64,000 bases of DNA, from the NCBI GenBank assembly GCA_947000775.1, contig CAMQGK010000144.1, forward strand, positions 14,372,001 to 14,436,000. The letters run 5' to 3'. A model generated the notes under the pieces. The model did not search any database, was not told the DNA's origin, and saw only the letters and a program-made list of their open reading frames with translations. Shown here in pieces: positions 51,266-63,783 of the stretch. How positions within the stretch are numbered: position 1 is the stretch's first letter; the number at the start of each line of letters is the position of its first letter. Source of the DNA: Pterois miles (taxonomy: Eukaryota > Chordata > Actinopteri > Perciformes > Scorpaenidae). The position numbers and the translations under genes were made by a program.

Positions 51266-51292
51266 ATTTTCCCCGCAGGGATCAATAAATCT
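51266..51292 (+). repeat. LINE/SINE 3' tail-like sequence
   Basis: TTTTCCCCGCAGGGATCAATAAA is the typical 3' end shared by many fish SINEs and their partner LINEs. No body can be followed upstream with confidence. Confidence 0.4.
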
Positions 51293-51678
51293 TAAGTTTC
51301 TCTCCATATATGTTTCTTCCTCAGATTTTTGGCCTTTTTTTTTTTTTTTTCAAGTCAACTCCCCTTCTTGTTTCTCTCTCTTTAACTGTCACCCTTTTGT
51401 GCTCTGAGCTCTCTCTCCTCTCACTTTCTCTCTTGGTGAGTATCAGTCTCTCGTCCAATCTGCATCTCTGTCACTCACTGCCTCTTTCTTCTCACACTTC
51501 ATCTATACTTAGATCCAGCAGTGAGCTGTCACCCCTCCACTTTCCAAACATACGTCATCCTCAGAGTCGATTCTGGCGAAGCACGCACACACCTTAGCGA
51601 CGCTCATCAAAACAGAGTGAATGTCAACTGAAACATTAAAACAAAGTTACTTGATTGAACCTTGGAAAAAGCGCGAGG

Positions 51679-51761
51679 CGATGTCTGAAGTACAGAGGTG
51701 TTGCGGGGTTTGATTTCTTTTTGATTTCAAACCCCGCAACACCTCTGTACTTCAGACATCG
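51679..51761. repeat. Perfect 35-bp inverted repeat, 13-nt loop
   Basis: Left arm 51679-51713 (CGATGTCTGAAGTACAGAGG ... GGGGTTTGA) is the exact reverse complement of right arm 51727-51761. The loop is T-rich. No flanking duplication or known transposon end seen. Confidence 0.95.
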
Positions 51762-52474
51762 TACAACAGATTCTCATATTTCTATGAGAGCTGTTATATA
51801 AAGCAAAGATAAACAAGTGAAGCTGAGCTGCAATATTTAGGATAACAAGTGGTTCCTATGTTTGGGTGTTGGCTCTCTGGCAGTTTAGCAGGCTAATTAT
51901 ACACATTATAGATGTGTGTTGCTGCCTGTGTGTGTATATTCGTCCCTGCTGTCATCCATGCCACCAACCATCAGTAGTGTGGATTCTTTAATCATAATGT
52001 TTGGTCATCACCTGTGCATTGCGCTGCGAGCCATTTGGTTCCTGTGCATGTACTGTCGCTTGGAAAAGGACAACGTTTGCATTCTTGAGGAAAGTATGTT
52101 TAATATAAAAACAGGGATGTGCCTGTTTTTGATATTTATAGACCGGATATCAGAGCAAAGCCAAGGTCTTTCCACGGAGCTCTGCTCGGTGACATTAACA
52201 ATGAGATTGTTTCCTATAAAACCGTGACCTGCTCCATTCAGATGGGGAGGCAGCAGCTGACCTATGTGGATTGTAAAATAAGCTGTCTTATATTACTTTT
52301 AAGAGAAACAGTCATACAAGTCATTATCAACCAATGATAGGCTTCTAACATTATGTTTTTCAGCTTTCTCATCAATTCTGAACTAAACAAATTAAAGAGT
52401 AAAATAAAAAAATGTTTTGTTTACATGTTTGTTACATGGCCACAGATCTAACATAATACAACACAAAAACAGAG

Positions 52475-52622
52475 CTGAAACAATTTTTTGACAATCAACT
52501 ACTCATTTCAACCATATTGCAGGCAAAAATACCAACCATGCTCTGATTTCATTCACTGGAATGTGAGGATTTGTTGCTTTTCTGTGTCATATGTAATAGT
52601 TGGGTTTTGGATAGTACAGCTA
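52475..52622 (+). mobile_element. hAT-like repeat (TAGAGCTG family), 5' part
   Basis: GAGCTGAAACAATTTTTTGAC and GGAATGTGAGGATTTGTTGC place it in the same family as 22006-22337. It stops where the family 2 MITE begins. Confidence 0.5.
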
Positions 52623-52627
52623 TGAAC

Positions 52628-53230
52628 TAGCAAGAATCTGGCAATATGATAGGTGTCATGATACAGCGGTAACAAGTCAATATATTGCAATGTGCTGTGA
52701 TACTGTAAGTAAGGCAACATATTACAATATTTTTCAAGTCAAATTAAAGGAAAAGTGTAAAGTCACATGACCATATGTGCTTTATAACATCTGAGAAAAA
52801 TGTGAAATGGCTACTATGAAGACTAACATCATCACAGCCTAAGACTGGTTAGGGACCCCAGGTAAAAATAACACATTTGTACAGCATGCAAAAAACTGCA
52901 TGGTTTTAGTCCAAAACTGCATGATCATCATAAACTGGGCATGCCTATAAAGGTGAGTCGTGGTTTTCCATATTGAGCATATTTTCATTGACACATTTTG
53001 AGGTCAGAGGTCAAGGGACCCCTGTGAAAATGGCCATGACAGTTTATTCCTTGCCAAAATTTAGCATAACTTGGAGCATTATTTAGCCTCCTTTGTGACA
53101 TGCAAGTATGACATAGTCACCAATGGATTCCTTAGATTTTCTGGATTCATTGGCATTTTGGAGAATTGATACAGTGTTATAAAATATAATATTGCAATAT
53201 TCATGTGTATCAATATTTTCTTACTGGATA
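52628..53230 (+). mobile_element. hAT-like MITE family 2, longer copy
   Basis: Begins TAGCAAGAATCTGGCAATATG and contains GAGGTCAAGGGACCCCTGTG; ends near CAATATTCATGTGTATC. The 5' terminus is missing or replaced, and the right end abuts another repeat starting TAGAGCTGCTCAATTAATC at about 53232. Confidence 0.65.
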
Positions 53231-53231
53231 G

Positions 53232-53585
53232 AGCTGCTCAATTAATCAAAATTTTATCTAAATTGTAATATGGCCTACTGCAATTTTCAAATCACAGGAG
53301 GCAGTAAGTGACATGTGTCAAAATAACATTTTAAATTAAATATTGTCATACTGCACAGATGTCCTGGTCTACACAACATATTCCACAGGCTTAAGAGAAC
53401 ATCTTTGTTTGGTACAGATCCCTGCAAAAATCACACCATAACCATTTTAATATGTTTTCCAATGAAAATGAGACTAATTATGTAAAAATGATCATTCCAT
53501 CCAATAACAAAAATTATACTGCGATTGCAATATCAGTCAAAATAATCAGAATTTATTTATTTTTCCCCAGCAAATCATTTAGCCC
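53232..53585 (+). mobile_element. Probable hAT-like repeat
   Basis: Starts TAGAGCTGCTCAATTAATC and includes GCGATTGCAATATCAGTCA near its right side. This resembles a common fish repeat with CGATTA-rich ends. The right border is uncertain. Confidence 0.4.
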
Positions 53586-54456
53586 CAGTTCTGGAGTAAT
53601 GGTTCGATAAAACAGGTAATATGAAGATGCCATAACATTTATAGAGAAAGCGATTAAATCTGGCATATTAATCAATAATGAAGATAACTGTTAGCAGCAG
53701 TCCAAAACAGGATAAAATAAAAACAAAAAAACAATTTAGAGCTACTATTTCCTTTCATACAGTAACTCAGTTGATCTCAACCTGCAGGTCATGAACACAG
53801 ACAGTCATAAGATCATCTGTAATGGTGGGTCAAGAGCAGCATTGTTTTGTTTTTTTAAATAGCAGCAAACATTATTTATTACAGTCTTGAAAGGCTGCAT
53901 TTGCTCTTCCTTTCTAGCCGTTTTTAGCTGGTGCTCCTGTTAAATCCCTACGCAAAACACATTTCCCTTACATACAGTCAAAGCAGTATCAAATGTGAAT
54001 CCATGCAGAGACTGTAGCATTATGCTGATGTAATACAATGCCTGTGTTTGCGGAGCGAGAGTGAGGCAGAAGGAGAGGGGGAAGGGACGGAGATGCAGAG
54101 GAGAGATGCAGAAAAAGGAGAGGAGGGAAAATAGAGTAAGGGTATAAAAATGAGGAGAGAGAGAATTTGTTGGGGCCCCCCGTTCCAACCAATAGTATGT
54201 GAATAGACGTGGCCAAAACGCAGCATCCAATCGTGTGAAAGATAGGCTGTCAGGTGACTGCATGACTGCATGTTGCATGGAGGTGGCCAGCTAGCCTGGT
54301 TGCTACGGTAACTGGTCGGTAGCCTAGAGACTGGCAAAAAGGCTTATAGAAAACTGAATGGTAAGACACCCAGAGAAAAGAGACAACGAGGAAGCGGACG
54401 AAACCTCATCCCATTTTGCACACTATAGCATACACACACCTCTATCTAACATATAA

Positions 54457-54461
<5 letters not shown>

Positions 54462-54500
<39 letters not shown>
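54462..54500 (+). repeat. (GT)19 microsatellite
   Basis: Pure GT run. Confidence 0.95.
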
Positions 54501-54502
<2 letters not shown>

Positions 54503-56355
54503 TCAGGGTGTCGTGGCCATTAGCGGTAAGAGCTGTTGAATTAGATTATCTTATTTTCACAGCTACAAACACACATGTCAACACACACACAGCAGAGAAA
54601 GCACAAACAGTGCTGCTACAGTCAGGCCTGATGCTTCATTTAACTATAAATTATGACAGTACACACCCAAATACAGGGATGCTTGATGATGCCAGCCTAG
54701 ATATGCCTGTGTATGTCTGTGAATCATTTGAATAAAGGTGTGTTGAATCGACTGTGTGTGCGTGTCAGCTCAACCTGAGAACACGTTGTACTATATTTTG
54801 CATGAGCCGATTTTGCCTTCGAAAACCTTTAACAGTAGCCTTTTGTGCGTGAGTGCACATCTTGTTTAATAGCAGAGCTTCAATACTGGTCCCAAAGCTC
54901 TAAGCTTGTCACTTGGAGAAATGGTTTTCTGTGAATTTTCAGACCAAATCTCCACGGTCAGTTTGTATGCTGACGCATACATGTATCACCATTGTTCACT
55001 TTGGACAATTTCAGAAGTGTGACATTGTATTATTAATGTGATTATCAAAAAGAAATGAGTACATGGTAAGTGATTATGCATAGGGGATAGGGTAAATATA
55101 ACTCTAGGGAAGCTTCTCCCAGTGACTTAAGTCTCTGGCACTAATTTCAATGTACAACATGGACACTTGCTTCTTTGTTAAAATCCAATAGTCCTGACCA
55201 CTGAATGCTGGCTGTGAACATATTCCCCTCACCAGAGATAAAAACAAGCTTAATCACAAACCATGCAGAAAGGAGAAGGAACACAGAGAGTCAGTTTCCT
55301 GTATCTGTCACAAGGGTTTCGCCACTGCCCCGCCTTTTTAGGAGACTCGCGGCATGCCCTAAGTCTGTAAACTCTGATGGGAGAAGTGAATGTGACCACA
55401 GATTATGTCTGATTCTTTAACCCCATAGTCACTAAATGTAAATAATGGATTTTTTTATTTTTTTTTTTTTTACAAGACACTTATCTTCCAAACATTCTGA
55501 CAATAAAAATTTCTCAGTTTCAACACAAAGCAACACACTCTCGCAAGATCTGGTAACGTTCGCAAATGCCCTGGCCAACCGAGGGGGGGGGGGGTGAACA
55601 CGCCATGACCGCGTCCACTTAGGAGACAGGAAGTGCATACAATTTCAAACCATTGGTTGAGCTTGTAATGCGACATCTCTGTTTATAGAGCATCTTTGGT
55701 TAATGTTCTCCTTTAAGGCCAGGTCACCTTGAGAAACAGGCAGTGTTAGGGACTTGGTGACATTGGGCCTATTCGCAGGGATAGTTGGTGAACTAGTGCA
55801 GATGCTGAGCTAAAGGCTAACATGCTTGCACGCCAGGAACATGCTAACTCAACTGAGTCTACTCTAACAATAGCTCTCTGCTTTCACAACTGCTGTCTGT
55901 TTTCTCTGCCATTTACTCTTCCGTTGCATTCTGTTCACAGGATTGTTCATCATTTCATTCAATAAAGACTAGCTGAAGAGGTGGAAAAAGCTCTCTGAGT
56001 TAGCTTGCTAAGCTAACTGTGAGTTAGATTCACTAATTTTGCAGTTTTAAATGTTTGTGTAATAATCAGAAAAGCCTTTCAGAAAAAGCTTGTTAAAAGC
56101 ACCAACATTATTTATACTTTTTTGCTTAAGAAAAAAATTGAGATAACATTATTGGTGATTATGAAAATGCATGTCCTTGGCTGGACTGTGAGTATGTGTG
56201 TGGCCAGTGAGGTTTGGGGTTGTGGACCGCATTGTGTGTGTGGGGGTATGTATTACTATATGTTGTGGAGACATGGATCTGTTTACACAGCCACACTGTT
56301 GGACTTGCTTTCCTTTTGAGGACAAAATGCAAGTCCCCATAACATAAAACATTAT

Positions 56356-56723
56356 GCGGCAGTAGCTCAGTCTGTAGGGAGTTGGCTTGGGAACCGGAGG
56401 GTCACCGGTTCAAGTCCCGACATGACCAAGAACTGAGTGTGAACTGGTAGCTGGAGAGGTGCCAGTTTACCTCTTGGGCACTGCCGAGGTGCCCCTGAGC
56501 AAGGCACCAAACCCCCAACTGCTCGGGGCGCTTGTCAGGAGCAGCCCCCTCACTCTGACATCTCTCCATTTGATGCATGTATATGGGTCCTGTTTGTGCA
56601 TGTGTGTGTCTCGGGTCTGCATGTACCGTGTATAAGTAAAAACAACAGAGTGTAAAAATTGAATTTCCCCATTGTGGGACAAATAAAGGAATATCTTCTT
56701 CTTCTTCTTCTTCTTCTTCTTCT
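56356..56723 (+). repeat. tRNA-derived SINE, near full length, CTT tail
   Basis: Box A TAGCTCAGT at 56363-56371 and box B GGTTCAAGTCC at 56407-56417 give a tRNA-like head. The body contains GAGCAAGGCACCAAACCCCC, the 3' part contains TTGAATTTCCCCATTGTG, and it ends in (CTT)n. It is not a functional tRNA gene, as the anticodon arm does not fold properly and the body follows directly. Confidence 0.88.
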
Positions 56724-57044
56724 ATATTTTAGGGTGAGGACTTGGTATAGGGTTAGGGTAAGGTTAGGTTTAAGCTGAGGTCCTCAGTCATGGAAACACG
56801 ACTGTGTGTGTGTGTGTGTCAGCCTATGTGGGTTTGTAAGTCATAAAAATGCTGGCACTCATCTGGCTCTAACACTCATCCTACCGTGATAAAACTGTTC
56901 AGTGTTAGCGTTAGTGTATGTATGTGTGTGTGTGTGTCAGCACCCTCTGGGCAGATCTTTCTGCAGTATAAGACTAGAAAGCAGCAGTGATGCACTAGCT
57001 TCCTGGTGGACTTAAAACATACACACAAGCACATTGGCCATCTT

Positions 57045-57046
<2 letters not shown>

Positions 57047-57108
<62 letters not shown>
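57047..57108 (+). repeat. (CT)n microsatellite
   Basis: About 60 bp of CT ending in CTATCTATCG. Confidence 0.95.
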
Positions 57109-57114
<6 letters not shown>

Positions 57115-57829
57115 GCTATCTCACCACTCAGCCCATTACTCTGGTCTATTCAAGTTCTTCCCCCTCCCTTTTCTCTGATAGAGAACTGAAGAATAGCGAC
57201 GAGAAGCAGCTATAGTCAGAACAACTCCACCACACAACCTCACAGACAGAGAGGGGTATGCTGAGGCCTATTACTGTATGCGTGACAGAACTCATACAGG
57301 ACTCACTATAGCAGTGAACTCACAAAGAAGACATCAGACCATACCGACATTGAGTCTCACTCTCTCTTTCTGTATCCTGCAGCACTTCCTCTGTGTGTCA
57401 CCGTCTTCATCACAACAGCATCCAGTTCAGTCTTTATCTACCATACCAAGGCCTTCAGCTGCACACAGTCACAAGCCCAGTCTGTGTGTGTGTTAATATA
57501 CACATACAGTACATACTCTGTGTACTGAGAGAACCATATGGATGATCACAGAGATAATATGACATATTGTGTTAGGGCCTGTTATGACAAGAGCAATTTC
57601 AGAGTGCTAAATGAAAGCATTGTGTGGACGAAAGATTCCCACCCTATCATCATGACTGCGACTGGAACGATATGCTTATCTCCTGATTCGATACGATACA
57701 TTAACACTAGCTGTTAGCTCCATTATTTAGCCAAGCAGGATTGTGCTGCCCACCGGCTGCTAACCGCTAACGTTAACTAGCTCCCCTGGCAATTTCAACA
57801 CATGTTTGTTGCTGCTTGTCTTGAGACCT

Positions 57830-58251
57830 GCCCACGACAGTGGTGTGGTTAAGACCTCCTTAACCAAGACCAAGTCATGACCAGAACCAGAGTGTACTGA
57901 GACCAAGACAAGTCAAGACCAGGGCCAGCCCCAGAACTGCTGTGTTTTCTAGTATAGCCAAATTTTATTACCAAAAATTTGGCTGAGATCTCCTCCCAGA
58001 CAGCCACAGCTTCATCTCCCGTCTCCGGCATTCACTTTCTTAGAGTGCATGTGGGGAGATGGAGGGGTGACAGCTGTTAACAGTAACAACAATTTTAAAT
58101 TAGAAACAATAGAAGTAATTGGTTGCATTTGAGGCAACCAATTAGTTTTACATCCAATCACAGTAATGATGTAAACAAATAAATCAGACAATGCACAAAC
58201 AATTTGTGATATCCTTATCTTGAGACCAAGACCGATCTCAAGTACCACAAC
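57830..58251 (+). repeat. GACCAAGAC-rich dispersed repeat
   Basis: Contains repeated GAGACCAAGACAAGTCAAGACC on the left and TTGAGACCAAGACCGATCTC on the right. Inferred to be one repeat of about 420 bp. Borders approximate. Confidence 0.4.
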
Positions 58252-58920
58252 ACCTGGCATTACAATGCATCTCCACGAGTGGCCACTTGTGATCCGATCA
58301 CACTATCCTGCTCCATATGCAAATAAACACGTAGTAAACACATGGCAACAGCAGATACGTAATATTACATAAATGTCAGTAGTAATATCCTACATATTTG
58401 TGAATCCGGTTATTGTACCAGTGGTCCCCCCTTTAACAGGCAACGGCGGGCGGGTGTCAGCTCCATGCAAAGCAGTGGAACAAAAACAACAACATAGCGC
58501 CGACAGTATGATAATAATGCACTTCCTCTGCCCTGTCTGATAGTCTGTAGATATGTAGCCTATAAACAAGATATATTTGAATAAAATACAGTTGTACCAA
58601 CAGGCTACAGTAGAGCACAGGGGGCATTTCCACGCCACGAGGCTCCCATCTAGTCACATGAGGAGTGCAGAGACCTGCGGATACCAGCAGGATGTCAGCT
58701 GAGTAGGCGGTCCATCAATGTGGCCCAGGACACATTCACATACACAATACTAAAGGAATGTGGCTACATGTGGCCCAGACCACCTCTGAATGTGGTCTGA
58801 AAGATCTGATCTCAATGCATCCTTAATACGTCTTGAGTGCGTTCACACATCTACTTAAAGATGTCCACTTGTGATCCGATCACTGAGGATGCATGTTAAT
58901 ACCAGGTCTGAACAGGGCCA
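58252..58920. mobile_element. Repeat with inverted CCTGG.ATTA ends
   Basis: CACTTGTGATCCGATCAC occurs near both ends (58284 and 58867) on the same strand, and the outer ends CCTGGCATTACAATGCATC and GATGCATGTTAATACCAGG are inverted to each other. A family with such ends is common in fish; superfamily not assigned. Confidence 0.55.
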
Positions 58921-60493
58921 AAATAACACCAGAGCAGCAGCAAAGTGTGGCCTGCAGTGAGCTGCCATGCGGTGTCTATGGGAAACAGAGTCCTCTGACT
59001 CCTGTGACATGTTGACCCATCTTTACAAAGAGTTTCTTCTCATCTGAAACCCATGAATGCACTTCCTGGTCACAGAAAAATGTAATTATTTTAAGGCCGC
59101 ACTTGCCGTGTTTTCAGGGTTCGAGTTTAGGGAATGAATGCAGTGAATGACTGCCCCCTCGAGTATAGGTATGTATGTATGTGTGTAAAAAGAGGTGAAT
59201 GTTAGCACATGGGTGGGAGGATAAGGAAGCTGGTCAGCTTGTGCTCAAGGAAATAAAATGCTGTCCTGGCACAGATTTTGTTCTACAGCCAGCTTGTTAG
59301 TTCAGACTGAATGGAGAGAGAGGAGTGAGGGAGGCAGAAGCAGAGATGGGAAGGATGAGGAGACAAGAGAGGGCCAGGATGGAAATGAAAGAGATAGAGA
59401 AAGATGAAGAGACAGTGAGAAAAGGGATGGAGGACACTGATGAGAATGGTTGAGAGGGGGCAGAGAGACCCCAACCAGCTTTCCATTAAAAGTCCAGACA
59501 CATTGGAGCCCATGTTGTGTCATTGCCCAACACACAGACACACACACACACACACACAAACCCTTAAGCCTTCCCTCCACTAGCTGATCAATAGAAGCAG
59601 CACTTAAGATTGCAGCACAAAAAGAGCCAGAGTGGGAGAGTGAAGGAGGTCTTTGAGGAGGAATTAGGAACATTCCAGTGTCGGAGTCGGGAGGTATCAA
59701 AAAGCTCTCGCAGTCATGATTGTATGGTCGAAACTGCAGAAAATAAAATACTGTTGTGTTGGTGTGACGTATTCACATGCTCCAACGTCAGGGTTGAGAA
59801 TCCAATTAAATTATCTCACGCTATCTAAACGCTACATCCATGGCATTTAAAAGTTCTGTTATTTTTAGTGAAAACAGCAAAAAAATTGGCATACAATTTA
59901 TAGTAATAATGACAAACTGTTTTGATTTATGACTGACAACCCCACCATGATGAGGCTGACAGGTACCATTGCAGACTGACAGGATAGAGTGCTTCAAAGC
60001 TCTGAATCCTGGAGATCTCTAGAGTATTTAAGGTGGACAGCTACCTGTCTGACACTGAAGTGAGGCGACCACTTAGATCGCTCACGGAGAAAAAGATCTA
60101 CCAGTCTGTTGATCCGTTATGAATAGCAGAAAGACACACTACATCTTTTCAAATATCAAAAATGATACAAGTGGTGTTTCTTCTTCCACAAAACCATCTT
60201 TGGCCAAGCTTAAATGTACATACAGTAATAATGAATTACTGTGCCAAACTCTCAGAATTAATGATAATTTGCAACAGTAAATGTACATGCCACAGTTGTC
60301 ATTACAGCTCAAATATATTTGAAAGTTGCAATCAGAATATAAAAAAATGAATCTTTCAGCCCTGGTCTGAACCTTTAGGAGTCTGAACATTGTGTTCCAT
60401 CTTCATCTACTGCATATCAAATTGTCTTTACAAGTAAACATTTGTGCTTCAAGACAGAGGAAAGATTTACCTTCTAATATATTGCGTTGAAAA

Positions 60494-61181
60494 TAGGGAT
60501 GTTAATAATTAACCGCTTAACCATTAACCAACATTAAGAATTTTAACCGATTAATCGGTTAAATGGTTAAAAGAAGGAGCAGAAAGAAAAAAAAGCCTTA
60601 AGAGCCTGAGCTGGAGTTGCAAGATACAGGAAGTTGGCTCCAGTCTTGAGCCTCATAGCATTTATTCACGGCAAATAAACACACCATTACAGCTGCGTTC
60701 ACAGCTATAACGCCATCGACAAACCCACACTCCGCGCCACCACACATGCAGTCTGTCAGAGACTTGCTAAAGTTCGCTACAGAGCGTATTTGTGTGGCAA
60801 AGGTGAGCATGAAGCCACTAGCAGAGCTACAGCTGCTAACGTAGCACAAGCAGTCGTTAAAGTTAAGCCAGGCAGACACACAGCTGACAACCTGCTAAAC
60901 TACACTAAATAACGTGGTGGTAGTGGGGGACTTTTACTGGGAAAGTGGATGTGTATGCATATGCAACAATGTTGCTGCGACAGTGAAATGGGGACAGTGA
61001 ACGCAGCATTGTGGCTGCTAACACTCGAATGGGTGAACTCGGGATTCAGTTGTCTGTTGTGCGCATACACTGCAGCTGGCACAACGCTGCATGAGACGCA
61101 CTAATCTTGTTGGTTCATGGTTAATAATCGGTTAACGAGGGTCGGTTATTGGTTAATTTCTTTTCAAAATTAGCATCAATA
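60494..61181 (+). mobile_element. hAT-like MITE family 1, copy 3 (688 bp)
   Basis: Starts TAGGGATGTTAATAATTAACC and ends TTAGCATCAATA. Flanks gttgaaaa and gttcaaat match at 6 of 8. Shares internal blocks with the other two copies (for example the segment with GCATACACTGCA and the TTAACCGGTTAA-like ends). Confidence 0.8.
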
Positions 61182-61296
61182 GTTCAAATACAACATTTTA
61201 GTGCCAATTTCAATCACTTTAAATGTTCTCTTTCATTCAAAAGGAGACAAAAATTAGATTAGCCGTGGACGAATGGAAATGAAGCAGCAGTTAAAC

Positions 61297-61698
61297 TAGG
61301 GCTGTGTACTGGCAGTTATCTGGTGATACTGGGGTAAAAATTCTATATACTATGATATATTGCAATACTGTAAGAAAGGAAATATATTGTGACTTTTTAA
61401 ATATAATTTTTTGGAAAACTGTCATAATATAAAGATACCAGAAATAGACAATTTTAGAGTAAGCAAAAACAACACGTGATTATCATACAGTGGGCATGTC
61501 TGTAAAGAGGAGACTCGTGGGTACCCATAGAACCCATTTACATTCACATATCTAAAGGTCAGAGGTCAAGGGACGCGTTTGAAAATGGCTATACCAGTTG
61601 ACCCTCACCAAAATCAAGTTGTGAACATAATTTTATAATTTTAATTTTGCAATATCCTCCAAAAGGTCAAATACCAGCCGGTGGATTTTACACCCCTA
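61297..61698 (+). mobile_element. hAT-like MITE family 2 (402 bp)
   Basis: Starts TAGGGCTGTGTACTGGC and ends TTACACCCCTA. Flanks agttaaac and agttggac match at 6 of 8 with transitions only. The core (AGAGGTCAAGGGACGC) is the same repeat as the one split at 9810-10745. Confidence 0.75.
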
Positions 61699-61917
61699 AG
61701 TTGGACATAAACAAACAAACATAAACAGACAGACAGATTCATGAATAGACAGATGAGGGTATTAAGCAAAGATAGTGAGGGGTTGAGAGAAGGCTAGAGG
61801 GAAGAAAGTAATACAGGAGGGAGGAAAGAGAGCAGCACAAGTTGACAGGATGGAGGCATAGATGGATGCTTTCTTTCCATCACATATGTGCATAGGGGAA
61901 TGAGTCTTATGTCTCTA

Positions 61918-62021
<104 letters not shown>

Positions 62022-62576
62022 ACACAGGGGACACCCCATTTAAGGCTAAATTATTTATGAACAGACAGACGCAGCTTTTTATAAAGTTAATAATTGAAGA
62101 AAGATGAATTAGGGGGAGTGAAGGGATGGAGAGGAGAGACAAGGAGGGGGAGGAAGTAGAGATGATTTTATTTTTCTTAGAAATAGTTTACTATAAACCA
62201 ACTCAAAATGGAGGCCTGACCTCCTCTTACTACTGCACATCATCTACAGTACATTTCTGCTCTCAGCTATCTCACTGTCCCTTGACCTTCTTCTCCTTTT
62301 CTTCCATTTTGTTTTTTTTTTCCCCAACATCAACAGTGGTCATCTTCATCTTCTCTTCAGCGTCTTTTTCCTCTTTCCCTCCCTCTCAGGTGCCCTTGTT
62401 ACCATGGCAACAGCAGACATCAGAATTAATCAGCTCGAGCACTCACTTCTCTTGCAGCTACGCGCGCGCACACACACACACACGCACACACAGTGTCAGG
62501 TTGACATGACACTGTCCTCATTGCTGACACCAGCTGACTCCACATAACTGCAACATTTGTTCAGTATCTTCCCCGA

Positions 62577-62643
62577 CACACACAGACACGCACACCCACA
62601 AACACATACACATGCACACACACACACAGACACACACACACAC
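62577..62643 (+). repeat. CA-rich repeat, interrupted
   Basis: CA repeat with G and T interruptions; a shorter CGCGCACACA run lies at 62462-62492. Confidence 0.85.
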
Positions 62644-63048
62644 AATGTTGTAGTCTGGACTCATACATACTCATACATTTAGAAAAACAACTGAGGACAT
62701 AAACATTATTATAAATCTTCAAGCAATAGTTATTCACAATGCTGACATTCAAATGTGAACATGTAAAGAGGAATGAATGCATCAACACAATAAAATGAGT
62801 CTAAACTGAGCTACTTGAAGAGGTGCAATCTGTTATTAGCATTAATCAGTGATGTGTGAGATTTGGGAGGGTAAAGTAACCCTTTAGTTGCATCACTTTC
62901 ATGTTGTGCATCGTGCTGCTGTCTACCAAACCCCGGCAGGAATTTCAGCTGATGGAAACCTCCCTGTACTAATGGATAATAATGCGACACGACATTTGCA
63001 TCATCTGCGAGGAATAGTGCAACCGACTGCGTAATGTTACTGAGGATA

Positions 63049-63050
<2 letters not shown>

Positions 63051-63099
<49 letters not shown>
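63051..63099 (+). repeat. (GT)24 microsatellite
   Basis: Pure GT run. Confidence 0.95.
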
Positions 63100-63102
<3 letters not shown>

Positions 63103-63263
63103 CTGTGTGTGCAGGTAGGTTGAGCAAAGCTACAGGGAAATATGTCTCCGACAGAAAGCTGATGTGTCGTGTGAGCGTTGTGAGTCCCGAGAGTCGAGAT
63201 AATCATGCTCTCGAGGTGGACAAAAATACAGCTCTATTGACCAAAGACAGGAAGAGAGAAGAG

Positions 63264-63267
<4 letters not shown>

Positions 63268-63357
<90 letters not shown>
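63268..63357 (+). repeat. (GA)45 microsatellite
   Basis: About 90 bp of pure GA. Confidence 0.97.
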
Positions 63358-63359
<2 letters not shown>

Positions 63360-63783
63360 CATGCTGATGGTATCTGCTAACCTTCAATTAGCAGTGGTAG
63401 TCAGCAGGGCATTGATTAGCCTCTAAATGCCAGAGCAGTGTGCAAACACCCGCATCCATTTCTAAAGACACACACATTCACATGCACAGGTAATGTCACA
63501 AGTCCTTTCACAGGGAATAGATGTTCATGGATACTAATGACATGAGGAACACAAATTATCAAAACCTGAAGATTTAGCCATAATACAAGTCGTCACATCT
63601 GCATCATTTACAATCACAGTGACAGCAGCTTTGCACTGCAGGAAAGATGACGAAAGTAAATCACCGTTTCTCTCATTGCATCGTAGTACACCTCAATAGA
63701 AACTGAAGCTATGCAACATTTTCCTGAATTAATTATATCAACAAACTGCCTTTTCTTCCCATGGACTAGGAAGACCTTTTGCT

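Noticed and set aside
56356..56430. tRNA gene
   Set aside because: Box A and B are present, but a SINE body follows directly and the same head occurs in copies at 2310 and 43595; a retroposon, not a tRNA gene.
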